Positions 56,448 through 64,000 of a stretch of DNA of 64,000 nucleotides are shown piece after piece. A program made the position numbers and the translations under genes. The notes under the pieces were generated by a model. It worked only from the letters and a program-made list of their open reading frames with translations, had not been told where the DNA came from and made no database searches. The number at the start of each line of letters is the position of its first letter. Position 1 is the first letter of the stretch. Source of the stretch: Lysobacterales bacterium (GTDB lineage Bacteria; Pseudomonadota; Gammaproteobacteria; Xanthomonadales; Xanthomonadaceae); contig JAFLDZ010000008.1 in assembly GCA_017302135.1 (NCBI GenBank), positions 1 through 64,000 on the forward strand, given 5' to 3'.

Positions 56448-57331
56448 GCGCCTCGGTACACGTCGAGGATTTCCTCTCGCATCTGCAGATCGAGCGGCGC
56501 ATGTCCGCGCACACGCTCGACGCCTATCGTCGCGATCTCGATGCGCTCGTCGCGTGGGCATCGACGCAGGGCATCGACGATCTCGCGACCGTGCACACCG
56601 AGCAGCTGCGCGCGTTCATCGCCGCCGAACACCGTCGCGGACTGTCGCCGAAGAGCCTGCAGCGTCGACTCTCGGCCTGCCGCAGTTGCTATCAATGGCT
56701 GTTGAAGCACGGCCGCGTCGTCGCCAGCCCCGCCGCCGGCATCCGCGCGCCGAAAGCGCCGCGCAAACTGCCGCAGGTGCTGGATGTCGACGAAGCGGTG
56801 CAGCTGGTCGAGCTGCCGACCGACGTGCCGCTGGGCGTGCGCGACCGCGCGATTCTCGAATTGTTCTACAGCTCCGGCCTGCGCCTGAGCGAACTGTGCG
56901 CGCTGCGCTGGCGCGATCTGGATCTCGCCGACGGCCTGGTGACGGTGCTGGGCAAAAGCAGCAAGCAGCGCAGCGTGCCGGTCGGCTCGCACGCGCGCAA
57001 AGCCCTGGACGACTGGCGTCGCGAGTCGCAGGGGCAGCTCGATGCGCCGGTGTTTCCCGGGCGCGGCGGCGCGACGATCACCCCGCGCGCAGTGCAGATC
57101 CGCCTGCGCCAGCTCGCGCAGCGCCAAGGGCTGTTCAAGCGCGTGCACCCGCATCTGCTGCGGCATTCCTTCGCCAGCCACGTGCTGGAATCCTCGGGCG
57201 ATCTGCGCGGCGTGCAGGAACTGCTCGGCCACGCCGACATCGCCACCACCCAGATCTACACGCATCTGGATTACCAGCATCTGGCCAAGGTCTACGACGG
57301 CGCGCATCCGCGCGCGAAACGCAAAACCTGA
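56444..57331 (+). CDS. xerC: Tyrosine recombinase XerC
   Basis: A 295-residue recombinase resolving chromosome dimers at dif with XerD. The start is the GTG at 56444, overlapping the previous stop. The SAM-like N-terminal domain (VEDFLSHLQIERRMSAHTLDAYRRDL) is followed by the catalytic domain: Arg in SSGLRLSELCALRW near residue 147, the HxxR box HPHLLRHSFASH near 237, His in GHADIATTQIYTH near 263 and the nucleophile Tyr in IYTHLDYQHLAKVYD near 272. XerC rather than XerD is indicated by the dapF-DUF484 context. Confidence 0.95.
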   Translation: MSASVHVEDFLSHLQIERRMSAHTLDAYRRDLDALVAWASTQGIDDLATVHTEQLRAFIAAEHRRGLSPKSLQRRLSACRSCYQWLLKHGRVVASPAAGIRAPKAPRKLPQVLDVDEAVQLVELPTDVPLGVRDRAILELFYSSGLRLSELCALRWRDLDLADGLVTVLGKSSKQRSVPVGSHARKALDDWRRESQGQLDAPVFPGRGGATITPRAVQIRLRQLAQRQGLFKRVHPHLLRHSFASHVLESSGDLRGVQELLGHADIATTQIYTHLDYQHLAKVYDGAHPRAKRKT

Positions 57332-57393
57332 GAGGCAGCCAATGCTGTCGTCAAGACGAAAATTCGGAACAAACATCCGGAACGAAACATTAT

Positions 57394-57463
57394 CGTCATC
57401 CCGGCGAAAACCGGCACCCAGCCCTGCATGGTGTCTTCGCTCAATCCAAAAGCCGGGATGACG
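57394..57463. repeat. Intergenic palindromic repeat between xerC and hslV
   Basis: CGTCATCCCGGC (57394-57405) and GCCGGGATGACG (57452-57463) form a perfect 12-bp inverted pair around 46 bases, including a CCGGC core near 57411. This is the widespread 'CGTCATCCCGGCGAAAGCCGG' type of intergenic repeat. Confidence 0.7.
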
Positions 57464-57504
57464 GTTTCAATCATCGCTTCCGGTTCCCCTGTCGTTCGTC
57501 ACCC

Positions 57505-57532
57505 CTTGCGCCGGCCAAGCCGGGCCCCCACA
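57505..57532 (+). promoter_or_regulatory. Possible sigma-32 promoter of hslVU
   Basis: CTTGCG at 57505-57510, 14 bases, then CCCCCACA at 57525-57532, against the sigma-32 consensus CTTGAA and CCCCATNT. It is 36 bases before the hslV start. Partial match only, but expected for hslVU and consistent with rpoH in the window. Confidence 0.35.
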
Positions 57533-57568
57533 ACCTTTGAACGCCCGCTTCGCACCGCAGGAAGTTCC

Positions 57569-58117
57569 ATGGATCCGCACAAACCCAACGTCTTCTACGC
57601 CACCACCATCGTGTCGGTGCGCCGCAACGGCCGCGTCGTCGTGGCCGGCGACGGCCAGGTCACGCTGGGCCACACGGTGATGAAATCGAACGCGCGCAAA
57701 GTGCGCCGGCTTGGTCGCGACGGTCAGGTGCTGGCCGGTTTCGCCGGTGCCGCCGCCGATGCGTTCACGCTGTTCGAGCTGTTCGAGTCGAAGCTGGAGA
57801 AACACGGGCAGCTGACGCGCGCGGCCGTCGAGCTGGCGAAGGATTGGCGCACCGAACGCCGCTTCGGCAAGCTCGAAGCGCTGCTGGTGGTGGCAGACAA
57901 GGACGCTTCGCTGATCATCAGCGGCACCGGCGATGTGATCGAACCCGAAGACGGCCTGGTCGCGATCGGCTCCGGCGGCATGTACGCGCTTTCCGCCGCG
58001 CGCGCGCTGCTGGCGCACACCGAACTCAACGCGCACGACATCGCGGTCGAATCGCTCAAGATCGCCGGTGACGTGTGCATCTACACCAACCGCAATATCG
58101 TCGTCGAAGAGTTGTAG
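57569..58117 (+). CDS. hslV: ATP-dependent protease proteolytic subunit HslV
   Basis: A 182-residue threonine protease that pairs with Hsl[32 protein letters not shown] at the N-terminus and [18 protein letters not shown] and [20 protein letters not shown] match HslV. The active Thr is expected to be exposed by removal of the first residues (ATTIVSV). ATG at 57569 follows CAGGAAG. The next gene hslU starts 154 bp downstream. Confidence 0.96.
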   Translation: MDPHKPNVFYATTIVSVRRNGRVVVAGDGQVTLGHTVMKSNARKVRRLGRDGQVLAGFAGAAADAFTLFELFESKLEKHGQLTRAAVELAKDWRTERRFGKLEALLVVADKDASLIISGTGDVIEPEDGLVAIGSGGMYALSAARALLAHTELNAHDIAVESLKIAGDVCIYTNRNIVVEEL

Positions 58118-58271
58118 GGCAGGCCCCGGCCCGCCATCGCGGCAGATCAGATCATGCCGCAATCATCGAAGCCGCTCCGCCGCAGTTGCGGGGCGAATTG
58201 AAAGATCGCAATGTCGGGCCAGGGCCCGATCGACGATGCTTCCACAGAGTCGCCCATACAGAATCGAAGCC

Positions 58272-59675
58272 ATGCCCAGCAAACCCGAATACGCCAACAG
58301 CACCATGACCCCGCGCGAAATCGTTCAAGAACTTGATCGCCATATCGTCGGCCAAAGCGCCGCGAAGCGCGCGGTCGCGATCGCGCTGCGCAACCGCTGG
58401 CGGCGGATGCAGCTCGACGATGCGCTGCGCGATGAAGTGATGCCGAAGAACATCCTGATGATCGGTCCGACCGGCGTCGGCAAGACCGAGATCGCGCGCC
58501 GGCTGGCGACGTTGGCGAACGCGCCGTTCGTGAAGGTCGAAGCCACGCGATTCACCGAAGTGGGTTACGTCGGCAAGGATGTGGAACAGATCGTGCGCGA
58601 TCTGGTCGACACCGCCGTGAAGATGTATCGCGAGCAGGCCAAGGCGCGCGTGCGTGCGCAGGCCGAGGCGAGCGCCGAAGAGCGGATCCTCGATGCGCTG
58701 TTGCCGCGACGCCAGCCCGTTGGTGGTTTCGGTTTCGGCGCGGAATCCACTGGCGCAACCGGCACGCTGGATGTCGGCAGCGGCGAAACGCAGGACAAAG
58801 CCAGCGACACCCGCCAGAAACTCCGCAAGCAGCTGCGCGAAGGCGCGCTGGACGACCGCGAGATCGAAATCGAAACCGAGGTCAATGTCGGCGTCGACAT
58901 CATGGCGCCGCCGGGCATGGAGGACATGGGCCAGCAGCTGCGGCAGATGTTCTCCAGCCTCGCCGGCAGCAAGACCCACACCCGCAAACTCACGGTGCGC
59001 GCCGCGCGCGTGCAGCTGATCGAGGAAGAGGCCGGCAAGCTCGTCAACGAGGACGATGTGCGCGAAGCCGCGATCGACGCTTGCGAACAGCACGGCATCG
59101 TGTTCATCGACGAGATCGACAAGGTCGCCAAGCGCTCCGACAGTCACGGCGCCGACGTCAGCCGCGAAGGCGTGCAGCGCGACCTGCTGCCGCTGGTCGA
59201 AGGCTCCACCGTCAGCACCAAATACGGTTCGGTGAAGACCGACCACATCCTGTTCATCGCCAGCGGCGCGTTCCATGTCGCCAAACCCAGCGATCTGATT
59301 CCCGAGCTGCAGGGCCGGTTTCCGATCCGGGTCGAACTCAGCGCGCTCGGCAAGGACGACTTCGTCCGCATCCTCACCGAACCGAAGGCCTCGCTCACCC
59401 TGCAATACGTGGAGCTGCTGAAGACCGAAGGCGTCGAACTGCGCTTCCAGCCCGATGCCATCGAGAGGCTCGCCGAGATCGCCGCCATCGTCAACGAGCG
59501 CCAGGAAAACATCGGCGCGCGGCGGCTGCACACCATCCTCGAACGCCTGCTCGATACGCTCAGCTTCGAAGCGCCGGATCGCGGCGGCGCGCAGGTCGCG
59601 ATCGATCGCGCCTATGTCGATGCGCACCTCGGCGAGCTGGTGAAGGATCCGGATCTGTCGCGCTACATCTTGTGA
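58272..59675 (+). CDS. hslU: ATP-dependent protease ATPase subunit HslU
   Basis: A 467-residue AAA+ unfoldase. [17 protein letters not shown] near the N-terminus, Walker A GPTGVGKT near residue 66, the [17 protein letters not shown] pore region near 90, Walker [15 protein letters not shown] near 279 and sensor [13 protein letters not shown] near 415 are present, with an I-domain between. The ATG at 58272 is used; one at 58305 would also give an acceptable N-terminus. The C-terminus PDLSRYIL is the conserved HslV-docking tail. Confidence 0.96.
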   Translation: MPSKPEYANSTMTPREIVQELDRHIVGQSAAKRAVAIALRNRWRRMQLDDALRDEVMPKNILMIGPTGVGKTEIARRLATLANAPFVKVEATRFTEVGYVGKDVEQIVRDLVDTAVKMYREQAKARVRAQAEASAEERILDALLPRRQPVGGFGFGAESTGATGTLDVGSGETQDKASDTRQKLRKQLREGALDDREIEIETEVNVGVDIMAPPGMEDMGQQLRQMFSSLAGSKTHTRKLTVRAARVQLIEEEAGKLVNEDDVREAAIDACEQHGIVFIDEIDKVAKRSDSHGADVSREGVQRDLLPLVEGSTVSTKYGSVKTDHILFIASGAFHVAKPSDLIPELQGRFPIRVELSALGKDDFVRILTEPKASLTLQYVELLKTEGVELRFQPDAIERLAEIAAIVNERQENIGARRLHTILERLLDTLSFEAPDRGGAQVAIDRAYVDAHLGELVKDPDLSRYIL

Positions 59676-59689
59676 TGCTGGAGGCCGCC

Positions 59690-60553
59690 ATGCCCAGTTT
59701 CTTCATGGATGGGGATAGCTGCGAATTTTATTCGCGAATCAGACGCGAGCCGGAACTTGCGCACATCAAGGGCAGGCTGGAGGAGCTCTATCAGGATTAC
59801 CACAAACATGCCGATAAGAATTTCACACGCGATGCGAGAAAGCACCTTCCGGAGCGTTATTGGGAAATGCTTTCCTGCGTAGCGTTGTCGAAGCATGACT
59901 TTGAGATTGAAAAGATCAGCGATAAAGGACTGGAGTTCTTTTCCAAGGTAGGGGGCGTTGGGGTATGGTTTGAAGCGGTCTGCGCGACAGCGGGGGACGA
60001 GGGAAAAGCTGGTTATTTCAAGAGAATTGAAGCTGGCGAATGTCAACGATTTGACGAAGACCGATTTCTCACGAGAATCACGACTGCTCTGAATAGTAAG
60101 CTCAAGAAGATAAGTGAAAAGGATTCTGTAGGAATAGACGATAAAGATGCGGTCGTTATCCTGCTCAATTCCGGCGAAGCATTCAACAACTGGATGCCCC
60201 GACTACAGGATGTGAATGCCGTCCCGCTTTTCGCGAAGGCAGTGCTTCCTATTGGGAGAGCCGCAGCGCCGGTGAGCACGCCAAGAGAACCTCCGGGCCG
60301 TACGATTAATTTCTATCGAGACACGTTGTGCAATCACAACAATAGTCCTATCGCAACGGATTTCTTTTCCGCGCCCGGCGCGGATCGCATTTCGGCAATC
60401 ATCCACTCGATGATGAGGGTTCAGGACGACCCCGTGCCACTCGGCAACGATTTTTTAATCGTATACAACGCTAATGCGCGCGTACCGTTGCCGAGATCGG
60501 CTTTCGCATGGTGCGTAGAGTACAAGCCATCTAGAGAGACGTGGCTGCGCTAG
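59690..60553 (+). CDS. Orphan AT-richer gene; possible PD-(D/E)xK nuclease-like fold
   Basis: A 287-residue cytoplasmic protein visibly richer in A and T than hslU and gspE on either side. GGAGG lies directly before the start at 59690. The segment LPERYWEMLSCVALSKHDFEIEKISDKGLEFFSKVGGVGVWFEAV (residues of about 50-95), with a Glu after a hydrophobic strand, reads like a restriction-endonuclease-type core. LTRITTALNSKLKK (about 130-145) and AVVILLNSGEAFNNW (about 155-170) follow. Similar wording occurs in uncharacterised bacterial proteins with a putative PD-(D/E)xK fold. The typical PD before the strand is not preserved (LEF), so catalysis is uncertain. Its start is 14 bases after hslU, but the composition suggests later insertion. 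Confidence 0.5.
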   Translation: MPSFFMDGDSCEFYSRIRREPELAHIKGRLEELYQDYHKHADKNFTRDARKHLPERYWEMLSCVALSKHDFEIEKISDKGLEFFSKVGGVGVWFEAVCATAGDEGKAGYFKRIEAGECQRFDEDRFLTRITTALNSKLKKISEKDSVGIDDKDAVVILLNSGEAFNNWMPRLQDVNAVPLFAKAVLPIGRAAAPVSTPREPPGRTINFYRDTLCNHNNSPIATDFFSAPGADRISAIIHSMMRVQDDPVPLGNDFLIVYNANARVPLPRSAFAWCVEYKPSRETWLR

Positions 60554-60570
60554 AGTCAGACTTGATTCTT

Positions 60571-62259
60571 TCAGTCCGCCCGCACCCGCCACGCTTCGCT
60601 CAGCGAAATCGCGCCGCTGCGCGCCAACCGCACCGCTGCCTGGGTGATCGTGGTCATGCCGGCTTCGATCGCGGCGTCGTGGATGGCGTCGGCTTCGGCA
60701 CCCGGCACGATCAGCGCGCGGATCCGTGGCGTCATCACCATCAGTTCGTACACCGCCTGGCGTTTGTAGACGCCGAGGCCTTCGCAGTGATTGCAGCCGC
60801 GGCCGGTGTGGAACACTTCGTCGGCGGCCACGCCCAGCGTTTCGCGGACATGGGCCGAGACGGTTTCGATCTCGCGACAGTGCGGGCAGGTCAGCCGCAC
60901 CAGCCGCTGCGACATCACCGCCAGCAGCGACGCGCGCAGCAGATAGGCTTCGACGCCCAGATCCAGCAGCCGCGTCACCGTGGTCGCGGCGGTGTTGGTA
61001 TGCAGGGTGCTGAGCATCAGATGCCCAGTGAGCGCGCTTTCCACCGCGATATCGGCGGTTTCGCGGTCGCGGATCTCGCCCACCATCACCACGTCCGGAT
61101 CGTGACGCAGGAAATTGCGCATCGCGCTGGCGAAGGTGAATCCGGTCGCGCGGTTCACCTGCATCTGCTGGATGTCCTCGATATGGAATTCCACCGGGTC
61201 CTCGATGGTGAGGATGTTGATCCGGCGTTTTCGCATCTCCAGCAGCATCGCGTACAGCGTGGTCGATTTTCCGCAGCCGGTCGGGCCGGTGGTCAGGAAC
61301 ATGCCGTGGCTGGAATCCATCACGTCGTCCAGCCGCTGGCGATCCTGCGCCGTCAATCCGAGCTGTTCGAGACTCCACAGGCTTTCGTCGGTGTCGAGCA
61401 GGCGCACCACCACGCTTTCGCCGAACACCGCCGGCAGCACCGAGATGCGCAGATCGACCTTGCGCCCATCGTCCAGCGCGAATGTGGCGCGGCCGTCCTG
61501 CGGCCTGCGGTGTTCGGCCAGATTCATGCCGCCCAGCACCTTGATCCGTCCCACCACCGCCGGATGCAGCGCGCGCAGCAGCTGCCGCACCGGCACCAGT
61601 TCGTCGTCGATGCGATACAGCACGTCGGTGCCGTCTTCGCCGGGGCGCAGATGGATGTCCGACGCGCGCCGCGTCACCGCATCGGCGAGCAGCGCGTTGA
61701 CGATCCGCACCACCGGACGCTCCTTGGCCAGCCGCTGCGCGTCGAGCGCATTGGCCTCGGTCGCGGTCGATTCCGGATCAATGCCCAACTGCAGCGCGAC
61801 ATTGCGGTCCTCGACGCGGTCGTAGTAGTGCGCGATGCCTTCGCGGATGTCGCGCGGCGTCGACACCATCGGGATCACGCGGTCGCGGCTGATGAAATCG
61901 AGCATGCCCTGCACGTGCTGCGTGCCCGGGTCTTCCATCGCCACCGCGATCATGCCGCCGTGCGCGCGCAGCGGCACCGCACGCAGCTGGCGCGCGACTT
62001 CCGGCGTGATCAATCCGATCGCCTGCGGGTCCGGGCGCAGCCGCGACAACCGCGCCAGCGGCAGGCCGAGGCTGCGGGCCACGGCATAGCTGCGTTCGAT
62101 GGCGTCGTCGCCCTGCGCCTGCCAGGTGGAAAGGTCGATGCCGGCAACGGCAGCGTCCGCAGCGAACGCGACCTGCGGATAGGTTTCGAGATAGCGGTCG
62201 AGCGCGGCATCGGTGTCGATCAGCAGCGGCGCCGCTGGTGCGGATGGTTCGAGTGTCAT
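60571..62259 (-). CDS. GspE/PilB-family secretion or pilus ATPase (orphan)
   Basis: A 562-residue hexameric traffic ATPase. An N-terminal MshEN-like domain (about residues 10-150, GLPLARLSRLRPDPQAIGLI) precedes the motor. ASDIHLRPGEDG near 207, Walker A TTGPTGCGKSTTLYAM near 328, the Asp box ILTIEDPVEF near 358, Walker B-like LRHDPDVVMVGEIRDRETADIA near 390 and the His box TLHTNTAATTVTRLLDLG near 425 are intact. The metal tetracysteine CPHC...CNHC near 463-496 is present. No secretion or pilin gene is adjacent, so the partner system lies elsewhere or is unknown. Confidence 0.93.
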   Translation of the reverse strand: MTLEPSAPAAPLLIDTDAALDRYLETYPQVAFAADAAVAGIDLSTWQAQGDDAIERSYAVARSLGLPLARLSRLRPDPQAIGLITPEVARQLRAVPLRAHGGMIAVAMEDPGTQHVQGMLDFISRDRVIPMVSTPRDIREGIAHYYDRVEDRNVALQLGIDPESTATEANALDAQRLAKERPVVRIVNALLADAVTRRASDIHLRPGEDGTDVLYRIDDELVPVRQLLRALHPAVVGRIKVLGGMNLAEHRRPQDGRATFALDDGRKVDLRISVLPAVFGESVVVRLLDTDESLWSLEQLGLTAQDRQRLDDVMDSSHGMFLTTGPTGCGKSTTLYAMLLEMRKRRINILTIEDPVEFHIEDIQQMQVNRATGFTFASAMRNFLRHDPDVVMVGEIRDRETADIAVESALTGHLMLSTLHTNTAATTVTRLLDLGVEAYLLRASLLAVMSQRLVRLTCPHCREIETVSAHVRETLGVAADEVFHTGRGCNHCEGLGVYKRQAVYELMVMTPRIRALIVPGAEADAIHDAAIEAGMTTITQAAVRLARSGAISLSEAWRVRAD

Positions 62260-62515
62260 ACAGCCCCCTGTGCCTCAATGATGGTCCGGCCGCCGGGGCA
62301 TCGTTTTGACCGAGATCACGTTCGCCGTCGGCACGGTTGTCCCTGCGTGTCCGGGTTCGTGCCCAAGGCGTGACCCCTGCGGGCCGTCGTTCGCGTTGAT
62401 AGCGGGGACACGCCAGAAAGCGCAGCAGGGACCGCACCCGACCCACACCGGAGGTGGCCCCCGTTTCGCCCGGGCGTATAGTTCAACCCGCCGCCCCAAC
62501 CAAGGACATCCCCCG

Positions 62516-63136
62516 ATGTCGGCCTACCGGCTTTCCGCTCTGTTCGCCGCGCTCGGCCTCGCCGCCTGTGCGCATGCCCCATCCCCCGACAGCTCCGCTT
62601 CGCCCGGTTCCATCCAGGAGACCCCCGCCATGACATCCACCGCCACCGCATCGCAGGCATTTTCGCCCCGCGTCGATGCCGAACAGTCGCTGCTGCGGCT
62701 GCTCGAACTGATCCGCGGCAGCAAGACCGTTCAGGACATCACCGCCGAGCGTCTGCAGCACACCTTCGGCGTGGAATTCGCCGTCGCCTCCGGTCGCTCC
62801 GGCTTCGGCGAACGCCTGACCCGCGACTGGTGGTCGTCGATCGAACTCGATCCGAACCATCCTTACGGCGCGCGCGTCGAATTCAGTTTCCGCCCCGACC
62901 CGCCCGGGTCCTATCCGCCGTTCACCGACATCTGCAAGGTCGATTTCGAGCGCTTCGCCGCCGAGCTGCAGAAGATGGGCTTCAGCCGCGAGACCTATCG
63001 CGCCGAGCACAACCGCGTGATCCACGATCTGTTCCAGCGCGACGGCCTGACCGTCACCGTGTACACGCGCGGCGAAGCCGACAATCCGCCCGAGAAGATC
63101 ACCCATGCCTGCGTGCAGATGGTCCTGATCAACTGA
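62516..63136 (+). CDS. Lipoprotein, candidate immunity protein for the downstream effector
   Basis: A 206-residue lipoprotein: signal peptide with lipobox LAAC at residues 15-18, then an Ser/Pro/Thr-rich linker to about 45. The folded part has VEFAVASGRSGFGERLTRDWWSSIEL near 82 and two cysteines (TDICKV and THACVQM) likely to be paired. No family is recognised. It ends 59 bases before a putative cell-wall- or protein-targeting effector on the same strand. Immunity lipoproteins encoded just upstream of effectors are typical for Xanthomonas-type T4SS, which suggests this role, although it is inferred from position and localisation only. Confidence 0.65.
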   Translation: MSAYRLSALFAALGLAACAHAPSPDSSASPGSIQETPAMTSTATASQAFSPRVDAEQSLLRLLELIRGSKTVQDITAERLQHTFGVEFAVASGRSGFGERLTRDWWSSIELDPNHPYGARVEFSFRPDPPGSYPPFTDICKVDFERFAAELQKMGFSRETYRAEHNRVIHDLFQRDGLTVTVYTRGEADNPPEKITHACVQMVLIN

Positions 63137-63195
63137 TCGTGTCGTAAGTTTCGCCCGCGCGGACGAACCCGCCGGGCGCATGGAGGATTCCCCCG

Positions 63196-64000
63196 ATGGC
63201 CACACCCGTTCCCGCCGCCGCCGCTCCGCCCGCGCTCAGTACGCAGGCGCAGGCGCTGGTCACCACGTTCAATGCTTCGCTCACGCCGGACCAGCAGACC
63301 AATTTCTCCAACGCGCTGCAGAATTCGCCGGCGCTGATCAACCAGATCAACACGGCCGTCGCTGCCGGCGAACTGCGCGCGTTCGCGCTGCTGCCGGTCG
63401 GCACCAATGCCGGCGGCCAGTTCAACCCCACCAGCGGCACGATGGAATTGCCGGCAACCAGCATGACCGTGCCTCCCGGCTCTCCGCCCGGCACGCGCTT
63501 CAACCCCGCCGAACTGACCTTCGTGCTGGGCCACGAAACGCAGCATGCGATCAACCGCCCGACCACCGCCGCCGCGCTCGCCACCTTGGCGACCGACGTC
63601 AATCGCATCGGCCAGAGCGCGACGGCCGTCCACGACTACACCGCGCCGCTCAGCACCATGCTCGCGGTCAACCGCAACGACGAGGCCACCGCGCATATCG
63701 GCGGCTTCAACGCCACGGTCGGCATGGTGCGCAGCACCAATCCCACGCCCAGCCTCGAAGACATCTACCGTGCCAGCCCGGGACGGATGGGCGATTTCAT
63801 CACCGTGACCCCGGGCACCCCCGCGACCCCCGGCACGCCCGCCACCGGCACCACCCCGGCCGTGCCCGCCACGCCGGCCACGCCGGACACCTACGCGCTG
63901 CGCGCCGGTCTGACCCTCAACGCCGACATGAGCATGACCCCCAACGCGACGAATACGGCTGCGATGGGCACGCATTACTTCGATCAGTCCGCCGCCTCCG
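63196..64000 (+). CDS. HExxH metalloprotein, probable X-T4SS effector (3' end outside window)
   Basis: The first 268 residues of a protein running off the window, read from an ATG behind GGAGGATTCCCCC. No signal peptide. After a Pro/Ala-rich start comes LVTTFNASLTPDQQTNFSNAL and a beta-rich part. The metal motif FVLGHETQHAIN has HETQH at residues 113-117, and a candidate third ligand Glu163 in NDEATAHIGGFNA, a gluzincin-like HExxH...E arrangement. A Thr/Pro/Gly-rich repeat (PGTPATPGTPATG-type) near 205-230 follows. Related proteins in this group typically end in an XVIPCD signal, which would lie beyond base 64000. Effector status depends on that tail. Confidence 0.7.
   Translation, partial: MATPVPAAAAPPALSTQAQALVTTFNASLTPDQQTNFSNALQNSPALINQINTAVAAGELRAFALLPVGTNAGGQFNPTSGTMELPATSMTVPPGSPPGTRFNPAELTFVLGHETQHAINRPTTAAALATLATDVNRIGQSATAVHDYTAPLSTMLAVNRNDEATAHIGGFNATVGMVRSTNPTPSLEDIYRASPGRMGDFITVTPGTPATPGTPATGTTPAVPATPATPDTYALRAGLTLNADMSMTPNATNTAAMGTHYFDQSAAS

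Overview
The window is high-GC, densely packed chromosomal DNA from a gammaproteobacterium, most likely of the Xanthomonadales (Lysobacteraceae/Xanthomonadaceae; Lysobacter- or Luteimonas-like). The evidence is the protein families and their wording (RpoH, HslV, PyrE and the dapF-DUF484-xerC-hslVU order), a putative Xanthomonas-type T4SS effector, and the 'CCCGCGaaCGCGGG' intergenic repeats. The genus is inferred by recognition, not by a search.

Layout. 0-7.5 kb: priA (5' end missing), a GbsR/MarR-type regulator divergent from an SDR/NDH-2 redox pair with two operator-like palindromes between them, a DUF1203 gene, a NYN-OST-HTH protein, a small secreted protein, and rpoH with a near-perfect CIRCE element just upstream of its start codon. 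7.8-17.1 kb: a di-haem cytochrome c peroxidase, a monohaem/di-haem/cytochrome b561 trio, an OmpR-type two-component system, an EptA-type lipid A phosphoethanolamine transferase and an S9 peptidase. 17.2-23.6 kb: cydAB (short Q-loop type) and a YcgL gene overlapping a 1,114-residue ankyrin protein. 23.6-26.4 kb: an AT-richer accessory island bounded by two inverted copies of a long intergenic repeat; it holds a DUF2846-like protein, a HEPN-type protein and a tRNA/tmRNA-like T-arm fused to a perfect hairpin.

26.4-37.7 kb: an Lrp/AsnC regulator and phhA, then a complete cbb3 oxidase locus (ccoNOQP, a small membrane protein, ccoG, fixH/ccoH, an ICMT-type methyltransferase, ccoI, ccoS, a SafE/TauE-like protein) behind a perfect FNR/ANR box. 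37.8-49.1 kb: dut, a 766-residue membrane-anchored phosphomannomutase/phosphoglucomutase, pyrE-DUF4124, xthA-ampG, anmK, an M23 peptidase and tyrS; ampG and anmK suggest peptidoglycan recycling. 49.2-60.5 kb: a DUF2235 (Tle1-like) protein with XVIPCD-like tail modules, oligopeptidase B, a YbaN/DUF454 protein, lptM-dapF-DUF484-(membrane protein)-xerC, hslVU and an AT-richer orphan gene. 60.5-64 kb: an orphan GspE/PilB-type ATPase, a lipoprotein, and directly after it a HExxH protein running off the end. These last two look like an immunity/effector pair.

The window carries two oxygen-responsive terminal oxidases (bd and cbb3), an NDH-2 dehydrogenase and periplasmic c-type cytochromes, so much of it concerns respiration at varying oxygen. 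The most interesting points are the CIRCE element on rpoH, the inverted-repeat island with a HEPN protein, the putative X-T4SS effectors, and the orphan nuclease-like gene after hslU.
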